From Desulfosoma sp. (GTDB taxonomy: Bacteria > Desulfobacterota > Syntrophobacteria > Syntrophobacterales > DSM-9756): a DNA stretch of 64,000 nucleotides. This document shows, one piece after another, positions 37,536 through 45,035 of this stretch (positions are counted from its first letter, which is position 1; every line of letters begins with the position of its first letter). Below the pieces are notes generated by a model, which was not told the DNA's origin, searched no databases, and saw only the letters and a program-made list of their open reading frames with translations. A program made the position numbers and the translations under genes. Location: NCBI GenBank assembly GCA_037481875.1, contig JBBFKY010000002.1:103164-167163 (forward strand), written 5' to 3'.

Positions 37536-37892
37536 ATGCAGGGTTTGTTGTTGTCCATGGTTATAGCCGCCCTTTTGGGAGCGGCCTCGGTCCTTTTATT
37601 TTCCCTTGCTTGGATGTCGATTCTGGGAATGGTGGCGGCGGCGATTTTGTTCATGCGGGGCCAGATTTCGGGTAGGCGATGCCTTATGAGGATCACGACG
37701 AACCTCACGAGATGCGTTGGCTCTGCCCTAACCCTTATCGTAGGCTTTCAGTTTTACCTTGGGGTCCTGGGCCGAGGTGGAAGTCCGTTCGAACAAATGG
37801 CCTATCTGGCGGGCTGTCTCCCTATGCTCCTTCGCTTTTTCAAGCAGGTCTTCCAGCGCATCGACAGACTTTTTGATCTGGATAAAGACTAG
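37536..37892 (+). CDS. Small membrane protein of unknown function
   Basis: A 118-residue protein with three hydrophobic segments (LLLSMVIAALLGAASVLLF, LAWMSILGMVAAAILFM, VGSALTLIVGFQFYLGV) and a charged, amphipathic C-terminus (RFFKQVFQRIDRLFDLDKD). GGAG lies 6 bases ahead of the ATG. It is divergent from the haem kinase, and its 3' end overlaps the convergent small gene by four bases. I recognise no family. Confidence 0.55.
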   Translation: MQGLLLSMVIAALLGAASVLLFSLAWMSILGMVAAAILFMRGQISGRRCLMRITTNLTRCVGSALTLIVGFQFYLGVLGRGGSPFEQMAYLAGCLPMLLRFFKQVFQRIDRLFDLDKD

Positions 37893-38161
37893 TCTTGCAC
37901 CATGGAACTTGAGCGTTTCACACCGTGAGGTCCAAAGCGAATGCTGCTGCGAGTTTCTACACCGGCATCGCCCGTAACCTCCACGTCCGTGTAAAAGAAC
38001 ATGCCTGTACGCAGATTGTGCTCATCAATCACTTGAGCTATCTGATCCATGGTGACGAAGGTTCGGTTTAAGGCAGGGCAGACAAGAAACATGAAACACC
38101 AGAAAAGGATCCAGCCTCCTAAAAAGGCCAGCCATTGCCGGGGTGCTCTTGCATTTTCCAT
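37889..38161 (-). CDS. Small single-helix membrane protein downstream of the YeiH-type transporter
   Basis: A 90-residue protein with AGGAGG before the ATG, one N-terminal helix (WLAFLGGWILFWCFMFLVC), then a soluble part (VTMDQIAQVIDEHNLRTGMFFYTDVEVTG) and a polar tail. It lies 89 bases after the transporter gene on the same strand, so it may be an accessory subunit. The gap between them contains a strong hairpin. The family is unknown to me. Confidence 0.6.
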   Translation of the reverse strand: MENARAPRQWLAFLGGWILFWCFMFLVCPALNRTFVTMDQIAQVIDEHNLRTGMFFYTDVEVTGDAGVETRSSIRFGPHGVKRSSSMVQD

Positions 38162-38196
38162 AATTCAGTCCTCCTGCGTGGTTTTTGTCTTCATTG

Positions 38197-38231
38197 CCCC
38201 TCGAGGAGACTGAAATGATCTCCTCAAGGGG
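38197..38231 (-). other. Intercistronic hairpin between the YeiH-type gene and the small membrane protein
   Basis: CCCCTCGAGGAGA (38197-38209) pairs with TCTCCTCAAGGGG (38219-38231) across a 9-base loop: 13 bp with one mismatch. On the transcribed (minus) strand no T-tract follows. It is therefore more likely an mRNA-processing or stabilising element, or a partial attenuator, than a full terminator. Confidence 0.55.
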
Positions 38232-38250
38232 ATGCCGGATGAAACCGCCT

Positions 38251-39996
38251 TTAAATCTTTGCGGTGATCTCCGGGAAAACCACGTAGAACATCAGGTATG
38301 CCATGGCCAAGGTCAGAGCGAGGTTGAAACTCTGACCGCAGACGTAGAGGATGACTGGCTTGCCGCCTTTGAAATAGTGAGCCAGCTCCCGAAAATTCGT
38401 AGCGAGACCGATGGAAGCAAAAGCCAGAGAGAAACACCAGCCTCGGGCCAAGCCTGTAAAACCGCGTAGCACTCCCTGGTCGAGCATGACGTAGCCTGCG
38501 TCGGATCCCAACTGTGCGTCCAAAACCGAAAAAAGAATAGAAGCGGCCAGAAAGCCCAACACGAACTTCGGAAAACGGTACCAAATTTCCATCCAGCTGA
38601 CCCGTTGACCCTCCACACATTCAACTTTGGCGCACCAGTACACGGCGACTCCGAAGGCCGTCACGCCGATCAAGACATTTTGAATCATTTTGATGGTAGC
38701 GGCGACGTACAGCGCTTTGTCCGAAAGAAACGCTCCGGCTGCGGCTACGGCACCTGTGGCGTCAATGGTACCGCCCATCCATGCACCGCCAAGAATATGG
38801 GGCATTCCCACAGCTTTAATGAAGGCGGGCATGGCCACCATCATGATGGCCGTAAATACCAGCGAAATACCGATGGCCAGGGTCAATTCCTCCTTTTTGG
38901 CTCGGCAAGCGGCCGCGGTTGCAATGGCTGCGGACGTACCACAAACGCTCATATCGGCGGAAATCACGATATTGAGAGTTTTCGAAGGCATTTTGAGCAC
39001 CTTTTGCCCAAAGATAAAGGTGGTAATAAGGACGATAGGAGTTACAACCCAGGCCACGAAGATACCCGGTATCCCGATGGCGACAATCTTTGAGAAAAGG
39101 ACTTCAGCGCCTAGTAGGACAAGTCCGGTCTTGATGAAATACTCGACTTCTAACGCAGGTTTGATCCATTGCGGTGTTCCGATGGTATTGGCGATCAGCA
39201 TGCCGATGGCGATAGCCCACACGGCGTATTCGACACCATAGTGTTTCATGGTGGCCTGACTCGCCAAACAGTAAGCCACGACACTAATAAGGAAGACCGC
39301 TCCAAAGCCCTTGAGGAAAGCAAAAACACCTTTTCCCATAAATTTAATGCCTATGGAAAAGAAGAGAGCCATCACGACACCGAGTCCGAGAAGCGTCGGA
39401 ATCAGATTGTACGGCTTATGCTCCGTCTTAGCCTTGGCCTTGGAAGCGGCCGCATGAGCTTTTCGCCAGGCGTCGATCTTTTCTACGGCCGCAGCGTTCA
39501 ACGCCGCATCTTGGAATCCGGCTTGAGCCGCAGCATTTTGAGCGGCCATGGCAACCGCCAAAGCGTCGGCTTCCTTGGCTTTGGCGGCTTCGTATTTCGG
39601 CATGTTGGCCGTATTGAGAGCATCGGCCCGCTCCTTGCTCATGTAAAAAGACTGAGTGATATCGGTGCTCCAATCTTTCGGGTGCGCCAGCCATTTCCTG
39701 AAAAACTTGCCAACCTCACTGTTGGTCGCCTTTAATTTCTTTTTGGCATCCTGAGCTTGGTACCATTCGATGGTCTTGAACGGCGCTCGGGAAGCTTCCG
39801 CCTCCATGATCGCATTGGATTTAGCGATGATCTCGTGCATTCCTTTAGGTTTTGCAGACCAAAAGGCAATAAGACCTGCGATCAGAAGAATGAATCCCAG
39901 CCAGATGGCCCAATAGTCTTCCTTTGTCCATAGGTCGGACCAGCTTGCTGTGGCTCTGTCCATAACGATTTGCTCGTTCTTGGATGTCGGCTCCAT
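38251..39996 (-). CDS. YeiH/UPF0324-family putative anion (sulfate) exporter with N-terminal extension
   Basis: The 581-residue membrane protein has a C-terminal ~390-residue hydrophobic core matching the UPF0324 (Cons_hypoth698) family: GVEYAVWAIAIGMLIANT, KTGLVLLGAEVLF, ISADMSVCGTSAAIATAAACRAK, GGTIDATGAVAAA and ASIGLATNFREL. The family is annotated as sulfate exporter without firm proof. Ahead of it lie a helix (AIWLGFILLIAGLIAFW) and about 130 hydrophilic, Ala/Lys-rich residues of likely helical character, absent from the roughly 350-residue canonical members. A candidate sigma-54 promoter lies about 100 bases upstream, and a haem kinase/sigma-54 regulator pair is nearby. Confidence 0.85.
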   Translation of the reverse strand: MEPTSKNEQIVMDRATASWSDLWTKEDYWAIWLGFILLIAGLIAFWSAKPKGMHEIIAKSNAIMEAEASRAPFKTIEWYQAQDAKKKLKATNSEVGKFFRKWLAHPKDWSTDITQSFYMSKERADALNTANMPKYEAAKAKEADALAVAMAAQNAAAQAGFQDAALNAAAVEKIDAWRKAHAAASKAKAKTEHKPYNLIPTLLGLGVVMALFFSIGIKFMGKGVFAFLKGFGAVFLISVVAYCLASQATMKHYGVEYAVWAIAIGMLIANTIGTPQWIKPALEVEYFIKTGLVLLGAEVLFSKIVAIGIPGIFVAWVVTPIVLITTFIFGQKVLKMPSKTLNIVISADMSVCGTSAAIATAAACRAKKEELTLAIGISLVFTAIMMVAMPAFIKAVGMPHILGGAWMGGTIDATGAVAAAGAFLSDKALYVAATIKMIQNVLIGVTAFGVAVYWCAKVECVEGQRVSWMEIWYRFPKFVLGFLAASILFSVLDAQLGSDAGYVMLDQGVLRGFTGLARGWCFSLAFASIGLATNFRELAHYFKGGKPVILYVCGQSFNLALTLAMAYLMFYVVFPEITAKI

Positions 39997-40100
39997 ATTC
40001 CTCTCCTTTGCTTTTGGGTTTTCCTCTTTTGCGTGCCATCTTTTCAGTCAGCCGCCCCCAACTGGGCTCGGGCTCAGGCGCCGTTGACTCTCGCCTGCAA

Positions 40101-40116
40101 AGCAAATAGCGAGCCC
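40101..40116 (-). promoter_or_regulatory. Candidate sigma-54 (-24/-12) promoter of the YeiH-type gene
   Basis: On minus, GGGCTC-GCTAT-TTGCT has GG and GC separated by exactly 10 bases and a perfect TTGCT -12 element (consensus TGGCAC-N5-TTGCW). The expected start near 40088 leaves a leader of about 90 bases to the gene start at 39996. Confidence 0.5.
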
Positions 40117-40195
40117 CATAAGGCGATAATTGCTTAACCTATCGGAATACTTCTAAATATGTTCCATGCCGCGGGCTTGCTAGCGTATACCTGCC

Positions 40196-40209
40196 TTAGC
40201 ATCTGCTAA
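40196..40209. promoter_or_regulatory. Candidate activator-binding inverted repeat
   Basis: TTAGCA-TC-TGCTAA is a perfect 6-2-6 palindrome about 80-95 bases upstream of the candidate sigma-54 promoter, the usual distance of enhancer sites for NtrC-type activators. Confidence 0.4.
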
Positions 40210-40630
40210 CAAAAGTTTGCAGTTTCAGGGCTTGGTTTAGAAGGTAATCCGGTCACCTTGAGCAGCGTCTTGTCGTCTTCCACTACGTTTGCCAAACGAC
40301 AATGAGGTTGCTGCTGGCGTTGAGAAAGATGGGTGTGCCAGAGACGTGACAAAGAGATTTGGTGGGATTTTCAGTGAGCGGCACCATGAGCTTCCGGTCC
40401 AGGTGCGACTTTTTTCTTTTCGTGGAGACAACACCCATCGGGCAGGCCTACTTAAGAATATTTTTCAGTGAATGCGGAGCTGGAAGGTAAATCTGGAGGG
40501 GGATACGTCGATCGGCCCCATCAGGCCTTGCGTCGGCTTATTTTGACGAAGTTCCCAGAAATGACCAAATGGGTATTGGTTTCGATTGGCAAGAAATTTA
40601 CAAGCCGGCTTTTTAATCAGAGCCTTGAAG
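40210..40630. other. Region without a recognised gene
   Basis: About 420 bases between the YeiH-type upstream region and the repeat at 40632. Short open frames exist on both strands (for example 40289-40471 plus and 40237-40434 minus) but they overlap each other, lack ribosome sites and match no family I know. It may be decayed coding sequence. Confidence 0.35.
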
Positions 40631-40631
40631 G

Positions 40632-40942
40632 CTGTCCGAGAACTTAGATGGAACCGTTCCAGGTCAAGACGTAGGGGGCCAGGCGCGCCGTACCCCTACG
40701 TCTCAAGCCCATCTTTCCCTTGGGTTATCGTGCTTTTTGGCTGCACAAACGGCTGGGTGGATGTCCTTGCTTTCATAAAAAAACCATCGCCTTGTCTTAT
40801 TCTCGAATAAGCTCTTAGGATCTCGTCCAAGCAGGCGAAGGACTGCTGCGACAATGCCGTTTTCGGCAGAGGCCAGGCGCCGACTCGCCCCTGCCTTGAG
40901 ATGGCAAGCGATGCAACGGTCACTGTAAGTTTTCGGACAAAC
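40632..40942 (+). repeat. Composite long palindromic (MITE-like) repeat
   Basis: The left end is CTGTCCGAGAAC (40632) and the right end is GTTTTCGGACAAAC (40929). Inside are two palindromes: GACGTAGGGG / CCCCTACGTC (40669-40702) and GAGGCCAGGCGCCGACTC near 40869-40886, then the conserved GATGCAACGGTCAC at 40910. At about 310 bases it is nearly twice the usual length, suggesting one element nested in or joined to another. Confidence 0.6.
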
Positions 40943-40952
40943 TCATGGTCTC

Positions 40953-42974
40953 TTAGAAATCCTGCAAATCCTCGTCAAAAGGAATGAGTTCTTGTGGTGA
41001 GGTCTTGTCGCTTTTGTTTAGCGTCGCAGGGTGAGCTTTGCCGTTTCCTGCCTTGGCCACGGATTTCGGCTCTTTCCGCGAAAACACTTTGTCTTTTGGC
41101 GAAGGGGGTGCTTTTTCTTTCTTCCAGGCTAAGCCTTTGATCTTGAGACCGTCGCCTCGCCTTCCCACGAGGGCCTGAAGTTCTTCCACCAGAGACTGCA
41201 ATTGAGCCGCCTGAGCATTCAGTTCTTCCGCGGCGGAGGCGGATTCTTCAGCATTGGCCGCCGTTTGTTGCACCACTTTGTCCATCTCCGAGATGGCCGT
41301 GTTCACCTGCGTGATCCCTTCACTTTGTTCATGGGAAGCCGCAGCGATCTCGTTCACCAGTTCCGCCACCTTGATCACACTTTCATGGACTTGGGAAAAA
41401 GCCTGATTGGTGGCTTCCGTAAGATCCGCCCCTTGTTTCACCCGCACCACCGTGCCTTCGATGAGCTGCGCCGTGTTCTTGGCCGCTTCCGCCGCACGCA
41501 TGGCAAGGTTTCGGACTTCATCGGCCACCACCGCAAAACCGGCCCCGGCTTCCCCCGCTCGAGCCGCTTCCACGGCGGCGTTCAGAGCCAAAAGATTCGT
41601 CTGAAACGCGATTTCATCAATGGTTTTAATGATCTTTTGGGTTTGTTCACTTGATCGTGTAATTTCTTCCATGGATTCCAAGAGCTCGACCATGCTGACC
41701 TTAGCTTTTTCTGCGGCTTTGGCGGCCTGTTTCATGAGTCCGTCGGCCTGAGCCGCATTGTCTGCGTTTTGCCGGGTCATGGAAGCCATCTCTTCCACGG
41801 CGGAAGAGGTTTCTTCAATACCTGCGGCCTGCTGAGAAGCCCCTTCAGCCAACTGCTGGCTTGCCGAAGCCACCTGACCGGCCGCCGAAACCACCTGTTC
41901 GGCGCTTTCCCCCAGTTCCTCCGAAGTCTTTCTCAGCACCGCGTTGATGCCGCGAGTGATGACGGCCCCGAGGAGAATGGCGAACCCAAGGCCGATCAGC
42001 GCCGCAGAAGTCATGAAGACTTTCATGCGTTCGGCAAAGGTGATGGAGTGCTCGGAGACGCTTTTCCCCACGTCTCGGTTGATGGCCACCACTTTTTCCA
42101 AGAGAGGCAAGGCGATGCGTTGTTTCTCGAGCACAGGCCCAAGCAATTGTTCTTCAAGGGCTGCCATGGTCGCATGCGCGTCATCGGCTATCTTGTTAAT
42201 CCCTTCAAAGTGTTTGAAGACCTCTTCACGAGCCAGTCGAAAACGGTTTTCAACAAGCACGCGGGCTTCTTCGTTCCTTCCTGAACGAACCAATTCCTTG
42301 ATTTCACGAAGGGTTTCGTGAAACAGACGATGAGGTTCCTGAACGGAAGCCAGGAGATTTTTGAGTTCAGGATTTTGCGTGGAAAACTGGGTAAGCCATT
42401 TTCCGAAACGACAGGCTGTATGGTCTTCACCGCCTTGGAACGATTTGCCCGTAAGGATCATGTCCAAAACTCGGGCTTCCAGATTCAGGTGATCTGCGGT
42501 GAACATCGAAATTTTTGATTTGAGCTCGTCAGGATCCTTGATTCCTAAGGCGTCAAAGCGCTTGGACATTTCCAGCGCCTTGTTGTTTTCCGCCTTCCAA
42601 GCTTCATGGGCCACCTTGAACTGTTTCCACACTTCGGCTTCTTCCGGAGTCTGCGGTAACGGCTCATAGATTTTCATGGCGCCTTGATAGGCCTCTCGAG
42701 CTTTGGCGATGTTTTCATACTGGCGCTGCCGGACCGCAGAATCCAGCCCTGAAATGGCCAAGGTTCGAAGACTTGCGCGAATGTCTTGCAGCTTTTCGGC
42801 CATGACCAAGGTCGCTTCCACACTGGGCAGTCTCACATGGCCCACCTCATTTAAAGCGCTGACAGCCCGAATAGCCGTAAAGTACGCCACGCCTCCGAGA
42901 ACCGCCACAACCCCACACAACACCGCAAATGTCAAACCCAAGCGTTTCCCCACAGTCCATCGTCTCTGTTGCAT
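40953..42974 (-). CDS. Methyl-accepting chemotaxis protein with CZB zinc-binding domain between membrane helices
   Basis: A 673-residue transducer. Helix 1 ([20 protein letters not shown]) is followed by a long extracytoplasmic region. This includes a CZB-type segment with [21 protein letters not shown] and PHRLFHETL, giving three His and one Cys as zinc ligands. Helix 2 ([17 protein letters not shown]) lies near 335-352. The cytoplasmic signalling domain has the conserved hairpin around [28 protein letters not shown] domains are usually cytoplasmic in receptors, so this placement is notable. The ATG at 42974 has GAGGAGGG upstream; the extension to 43061 is unlikely. Confidence 0.92.
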   Translation of the reverse strand: MQQRRWTVGKRLGLTFAVLCGVVAVLGGVAYFTAIRAVSALNEVGHVRLPSVEATLVMAEKLQDIRASLRTLAISGLDSAVRQRQYENIAKAREAYQGAMKIYEPLPQTPEEAEVWKQFKVAHEAWKAENNKALEMSKRFDALGIKDPDELKSKISMFTADHLNLEARVLDMILTGKSFQGGEDHTACRFGKWLTQFSTQNPELKNLLASVQEPHRLFHETLREIKELVRSGRNEEARVLVENRFRLAREEVFKHFEGINKIADDAHATMAALEEQLLGPVLEKQRIALPLLEKVVAINRDVGKSVSEHSITFAERMKVFMTSAALIGLGFAILLGAVITRGINAVLRKTSEELGESAEQVVSAAGQVASASQQLAEGASQQAAGIEETSSAVEEMASMTRQNADNAAQADGLMKQAAKAAEKAKVSMVELLESMEEITRSSEQTQKIIKTIDEIAFQTNLLALNAAVEAARAGEAGAGFAVVADEVRNLAMRAAEAAKNTAQLIEGTVVRVKQGADLTEATNQAFSQVHESVIKVAELVNEIAAASHEQSEGITQVNTAISEMDKVVQQTAANAEESASAAEELNAQAAQLQSLVEELQALVGRRGDGLKIKGLAWKKEKAPPSPKDKVFSRKEPKSVAKAGNGKAHPATLNKSDKTSPQELIPFDEDLQDF

Positions 42975-43127
42975 CTCTTGCCCTCCTCTGTCTTTTGCAT
43001 GTTTCAGGGTCTGCGTGCATGACGAAAAGTAAGATGCTTTGCCGATGCACCGCTTTTCCATCCTGCCCTATGATCGGCACAGAACGGACAGGACTTTAGA
43101 GAAAATGCGCTCAGTTTCGGTCTTTTT

Positions 43128-44486
43128 TTACCAGAAAAAAAGTTCTCTCGAGACAGAAGAAGGTTTCAGGCCGAAGGCAGCCCGAATTTCTTTGAGGACG
43201 GTTTGTTGCATGGCAGGAGGTCCGCACAGGTAAAAGCCCTGATCGGCTTGAAGTTGGCTTTTCAGGATTTCGGCTGTGATATGCCCTTTAAGGAATAAAA
43301 CCCGCGGGCCATCTTCGGGATATCCGTTGGGGAAGGTTTCTCGACTGAGGACATGGACCACTTGAAGTGGCATAGTTTGAGCCATGGCGCTCAGCTCTTC
43401 CCGTGCGATGATATCTTTAAGGGTCTTGTTGGCATACAGAAGAACCGTGGGAACTGCTTGGCTGGTGACCTGAAAATGCCGCAACAAACTCAAAAAGGGT
43501 GTGATGCCGACTCCGCCCGCAATTAAGGCAAGGGATGAGTACCTGTTCACGTCGGCCAAAAACACGCCAAAAGGCCCTTCGTACAGGATACGATCCCCTG
43601 AAGACAGCCTATGAATCCGCTGAGTGAACGAACCGGTTCTCTTGATGGTAAAACGAAGCACTTGGTCTTCGGGAGGACCAGAGATGGTGAAAGGGTGCGG
43701 TTCACTGAACCCGCGCTTTGTGGCAAGGCGTAACAGGGCGAATTGTCCCGCCCGTCGAGGCGCCAATTTTCCCGTTTCTTTCAGGGGTCGAAGCCAAACA
43801 GAAACCGTATCATGCGTTTCCGGAACGATCTGCTCAACCTGGCATAAGATGCGACTTCCTCGAAGGATTTTTATCAACCGTCCAAGCGAAACACCCAAGA
43901 AAATTGACAGAAGAACAAGCCAAACTCCAAAGCGAAGTCCTTCTCCCATGGTGGTCCCTCGAAAGAGGGCATGGGCAAACGCTAAAGGAACAGCCCCATA
44001 AGCCAGGCCATGCAGAGGTTTCCACAGGATGAAAGGAACACGAAGAATCTTTCCCGACAGGGCCGCCATGGCGACAAGGAGAACCAGGAGAAGGGACATA
44101 CGACCTACCGTCATTTCCCACACGGTGGAGCCGACAAGCGCCGACAGGGCAAGGTCTTTTCCTCCGAGAGCATAGAAGCGTACACCTTGAAAGGCCACAT
44201 GACAAAGGAGCAGGCCGAAAGTGAGCAGCGCCAGGGGTCTATGAGTGCGGATCATTCGATCCAGTCCAATGAAATGTTCGACCACCCGAGTTCGACTTCC
44301 CAGCACCACGAGGACGACGAGAAAAACCAAGCCGTTTTGGGCGAGAATGGAACTCAACGCCGCAGCCCTATCGGCTGTTCCCATGGTTCCCATTTGCGGC
44401 AAGACAAAAGCTACCCATGAGCCAATGAGAAGCAAAGGCAGAAAAGCCCCGAGACCGATAAAGATTTTTACGGCTCGTCCATCCAT
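43128..44486 (-). CDS. Ferric-reductase-like transmembrane flavoprotein
   Basis: The 452-residue protein has about six N-terminal membrane helices of the ferric-reductase type, with paired histidines (HRPLALLTFGLLLCH and HGLAYGAVPLAFAH) that could bind two b-haems. A cytoplasmic FAD/NAD(P)H reductase module follows (FAD segment EPHPFTIS, nucleotide motif GGVGITPFLSLL, C-terminal GFYLCGPPAMQQTVL). It would move electrons from NAD(P)H across or into the inner membrane. It lies 15 bases downstream of the monohaem cytochrome gene on the same strand, so the two are probably one redox unit. Iron as the true substrate is not shown. Confidence 0.88.
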   Translation of the reverse strand: MDGRAVKIFIGLGAFLPLLLIGSWVAFVLPQMGTMGTADRAAALSSILAQNGLVFLVVLVVLGSRTRVVEHFIGLDRMIRTHRPLALLTFGLLLCHVAFQGVRFYALGGKDLALSALVGSTVWEMTVGRMSLLLVLLVAMAALSGKILRVPFILWKPLHGLAYGAVPLAFAHALFRGTTMGEGLRFGVWLVLLSIFLGVSLGRLIKILRGSRILCQVEQIVPETHDTVSVWLRPLKETGKLAPRRAGQFALLRLATKRGFSEPHPFTISGPPEDQVLRFTIKRTGSFTQRIHRLSSGDRILYEGPFGVFLADVNRYSSLALIAGGVGITPFLSLLRHFQVTSQAVPTVLLYANKTLKDIIAREELSAMAQTMPLQVVHVLSRETFPNGYPEDGPRVLFLKGHITAEILKSQLQADQGFYLCGPPAMQQTVLKEIRAAFGLKPSSVSRELFFW

Positions 44487-44501
44487 CGCCCAAGCTTCAG
44501 C

Positions 44502-44792
44502 TTAGAGATCTTTTCCGGATTTCAGAGAAGAAAGGAAGTCTACGATAACTTCCTTTTCTGCATCGCTAACGCGCGCTCCATGCTTTTGCATCCGCGTCAC
44601 ATAGGCATGCCAGGTGTTTCGGTCGTTTTTGGGGATATGGTCTCGAACACGCGTGAGATTGTGGCATACGGTGCACCGACTTTGGACAAGCTGACGTCCT
44701 TCAGGGCTTCCCTCAACCGCTTTTGGAACCAAAAACAAAGATGATACCCATAGCAGTGAACATCCGACGGTGAGCGCGACTGTTTTGATCAT
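44502..44792 (-). CDS. Small periplasmic monohaem cytochrome c
   Basis: A 96-residue protein with a signal peptide (VALTVGCSLLWVSSLFLVPKAVEG), one CTVCH haem-c attachment motif near residue 40, a plausible distal methionine in TRMQKHGARV, and a C-terminal EKEVIVDFLSSL helix. AAAGGAG precedes the ATG. As the first gene of the unit with the ferric-reductase-like protein, it may exchange electrons with it in the periplasm. Confidence 0.88.
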   Translation of the reverse strand: MIKTVALTVGCSLLWVSSLFLVPKAVEGSPEGRQLVQSRCTVCHNLTRVRDHIPKNDRNTWHAYVTRMQKHGARVSDAEKEVIVDFLSSLKSGKDL

Positions 44793-44879
44793 GGCTTCTC
44801 TCCTTTTTGTAGAGGGTCATTGGGTGGTTCAAAGACAGTAGCTCTAGATAACCCATAAGAAACAAGGAGGTCCAGAAGC

Positions 44880-45035
44880 GTGTCTGGGAAAAAAATTCTC
44901 CCTGGGAGTGCGGGTGTCCCGCCCGCATAAACGGCGGGTCATGAGCACGCATCTAAGGAAACGGCCTGGTTTGGCCTTTGTAGGGACGAGCCATAGCCTC
45001 GCCCCTTCGAAGAAATGGTGTTCGATGCAACGGTC
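44880..45035 (+). repeat. Long palindromic (MITE-like) intergenic repeat
   Basis: It starts GTGTCTGGGAAAAAAATTC and has GGGAGTGCGGGTGTCCCGCC near 44902, the inverted pair GGGACGAGCC / GCCTCGCCCC near 44983-45005, and GATGCAACGGTCAC at 45023. Its right end abuts the stop codon of the convergent kinase gene at 45034. Confidence 0.65.

Noticed and set aside
40033..40040. TGGCAC on the minus strand as an alternative -24 element closer to the YeiH-type gene
   Set aside because: No TTGC follows at the required spacing (the downstream bases read AAAAGAGG), so it cannot be a complete sigma-54 promoter.
40237..40471. Overlapping short open frames on both strands
   Set aside because: No ribosome site, no family similarity and mutual overlap; left as unexplained non-coding sequence.
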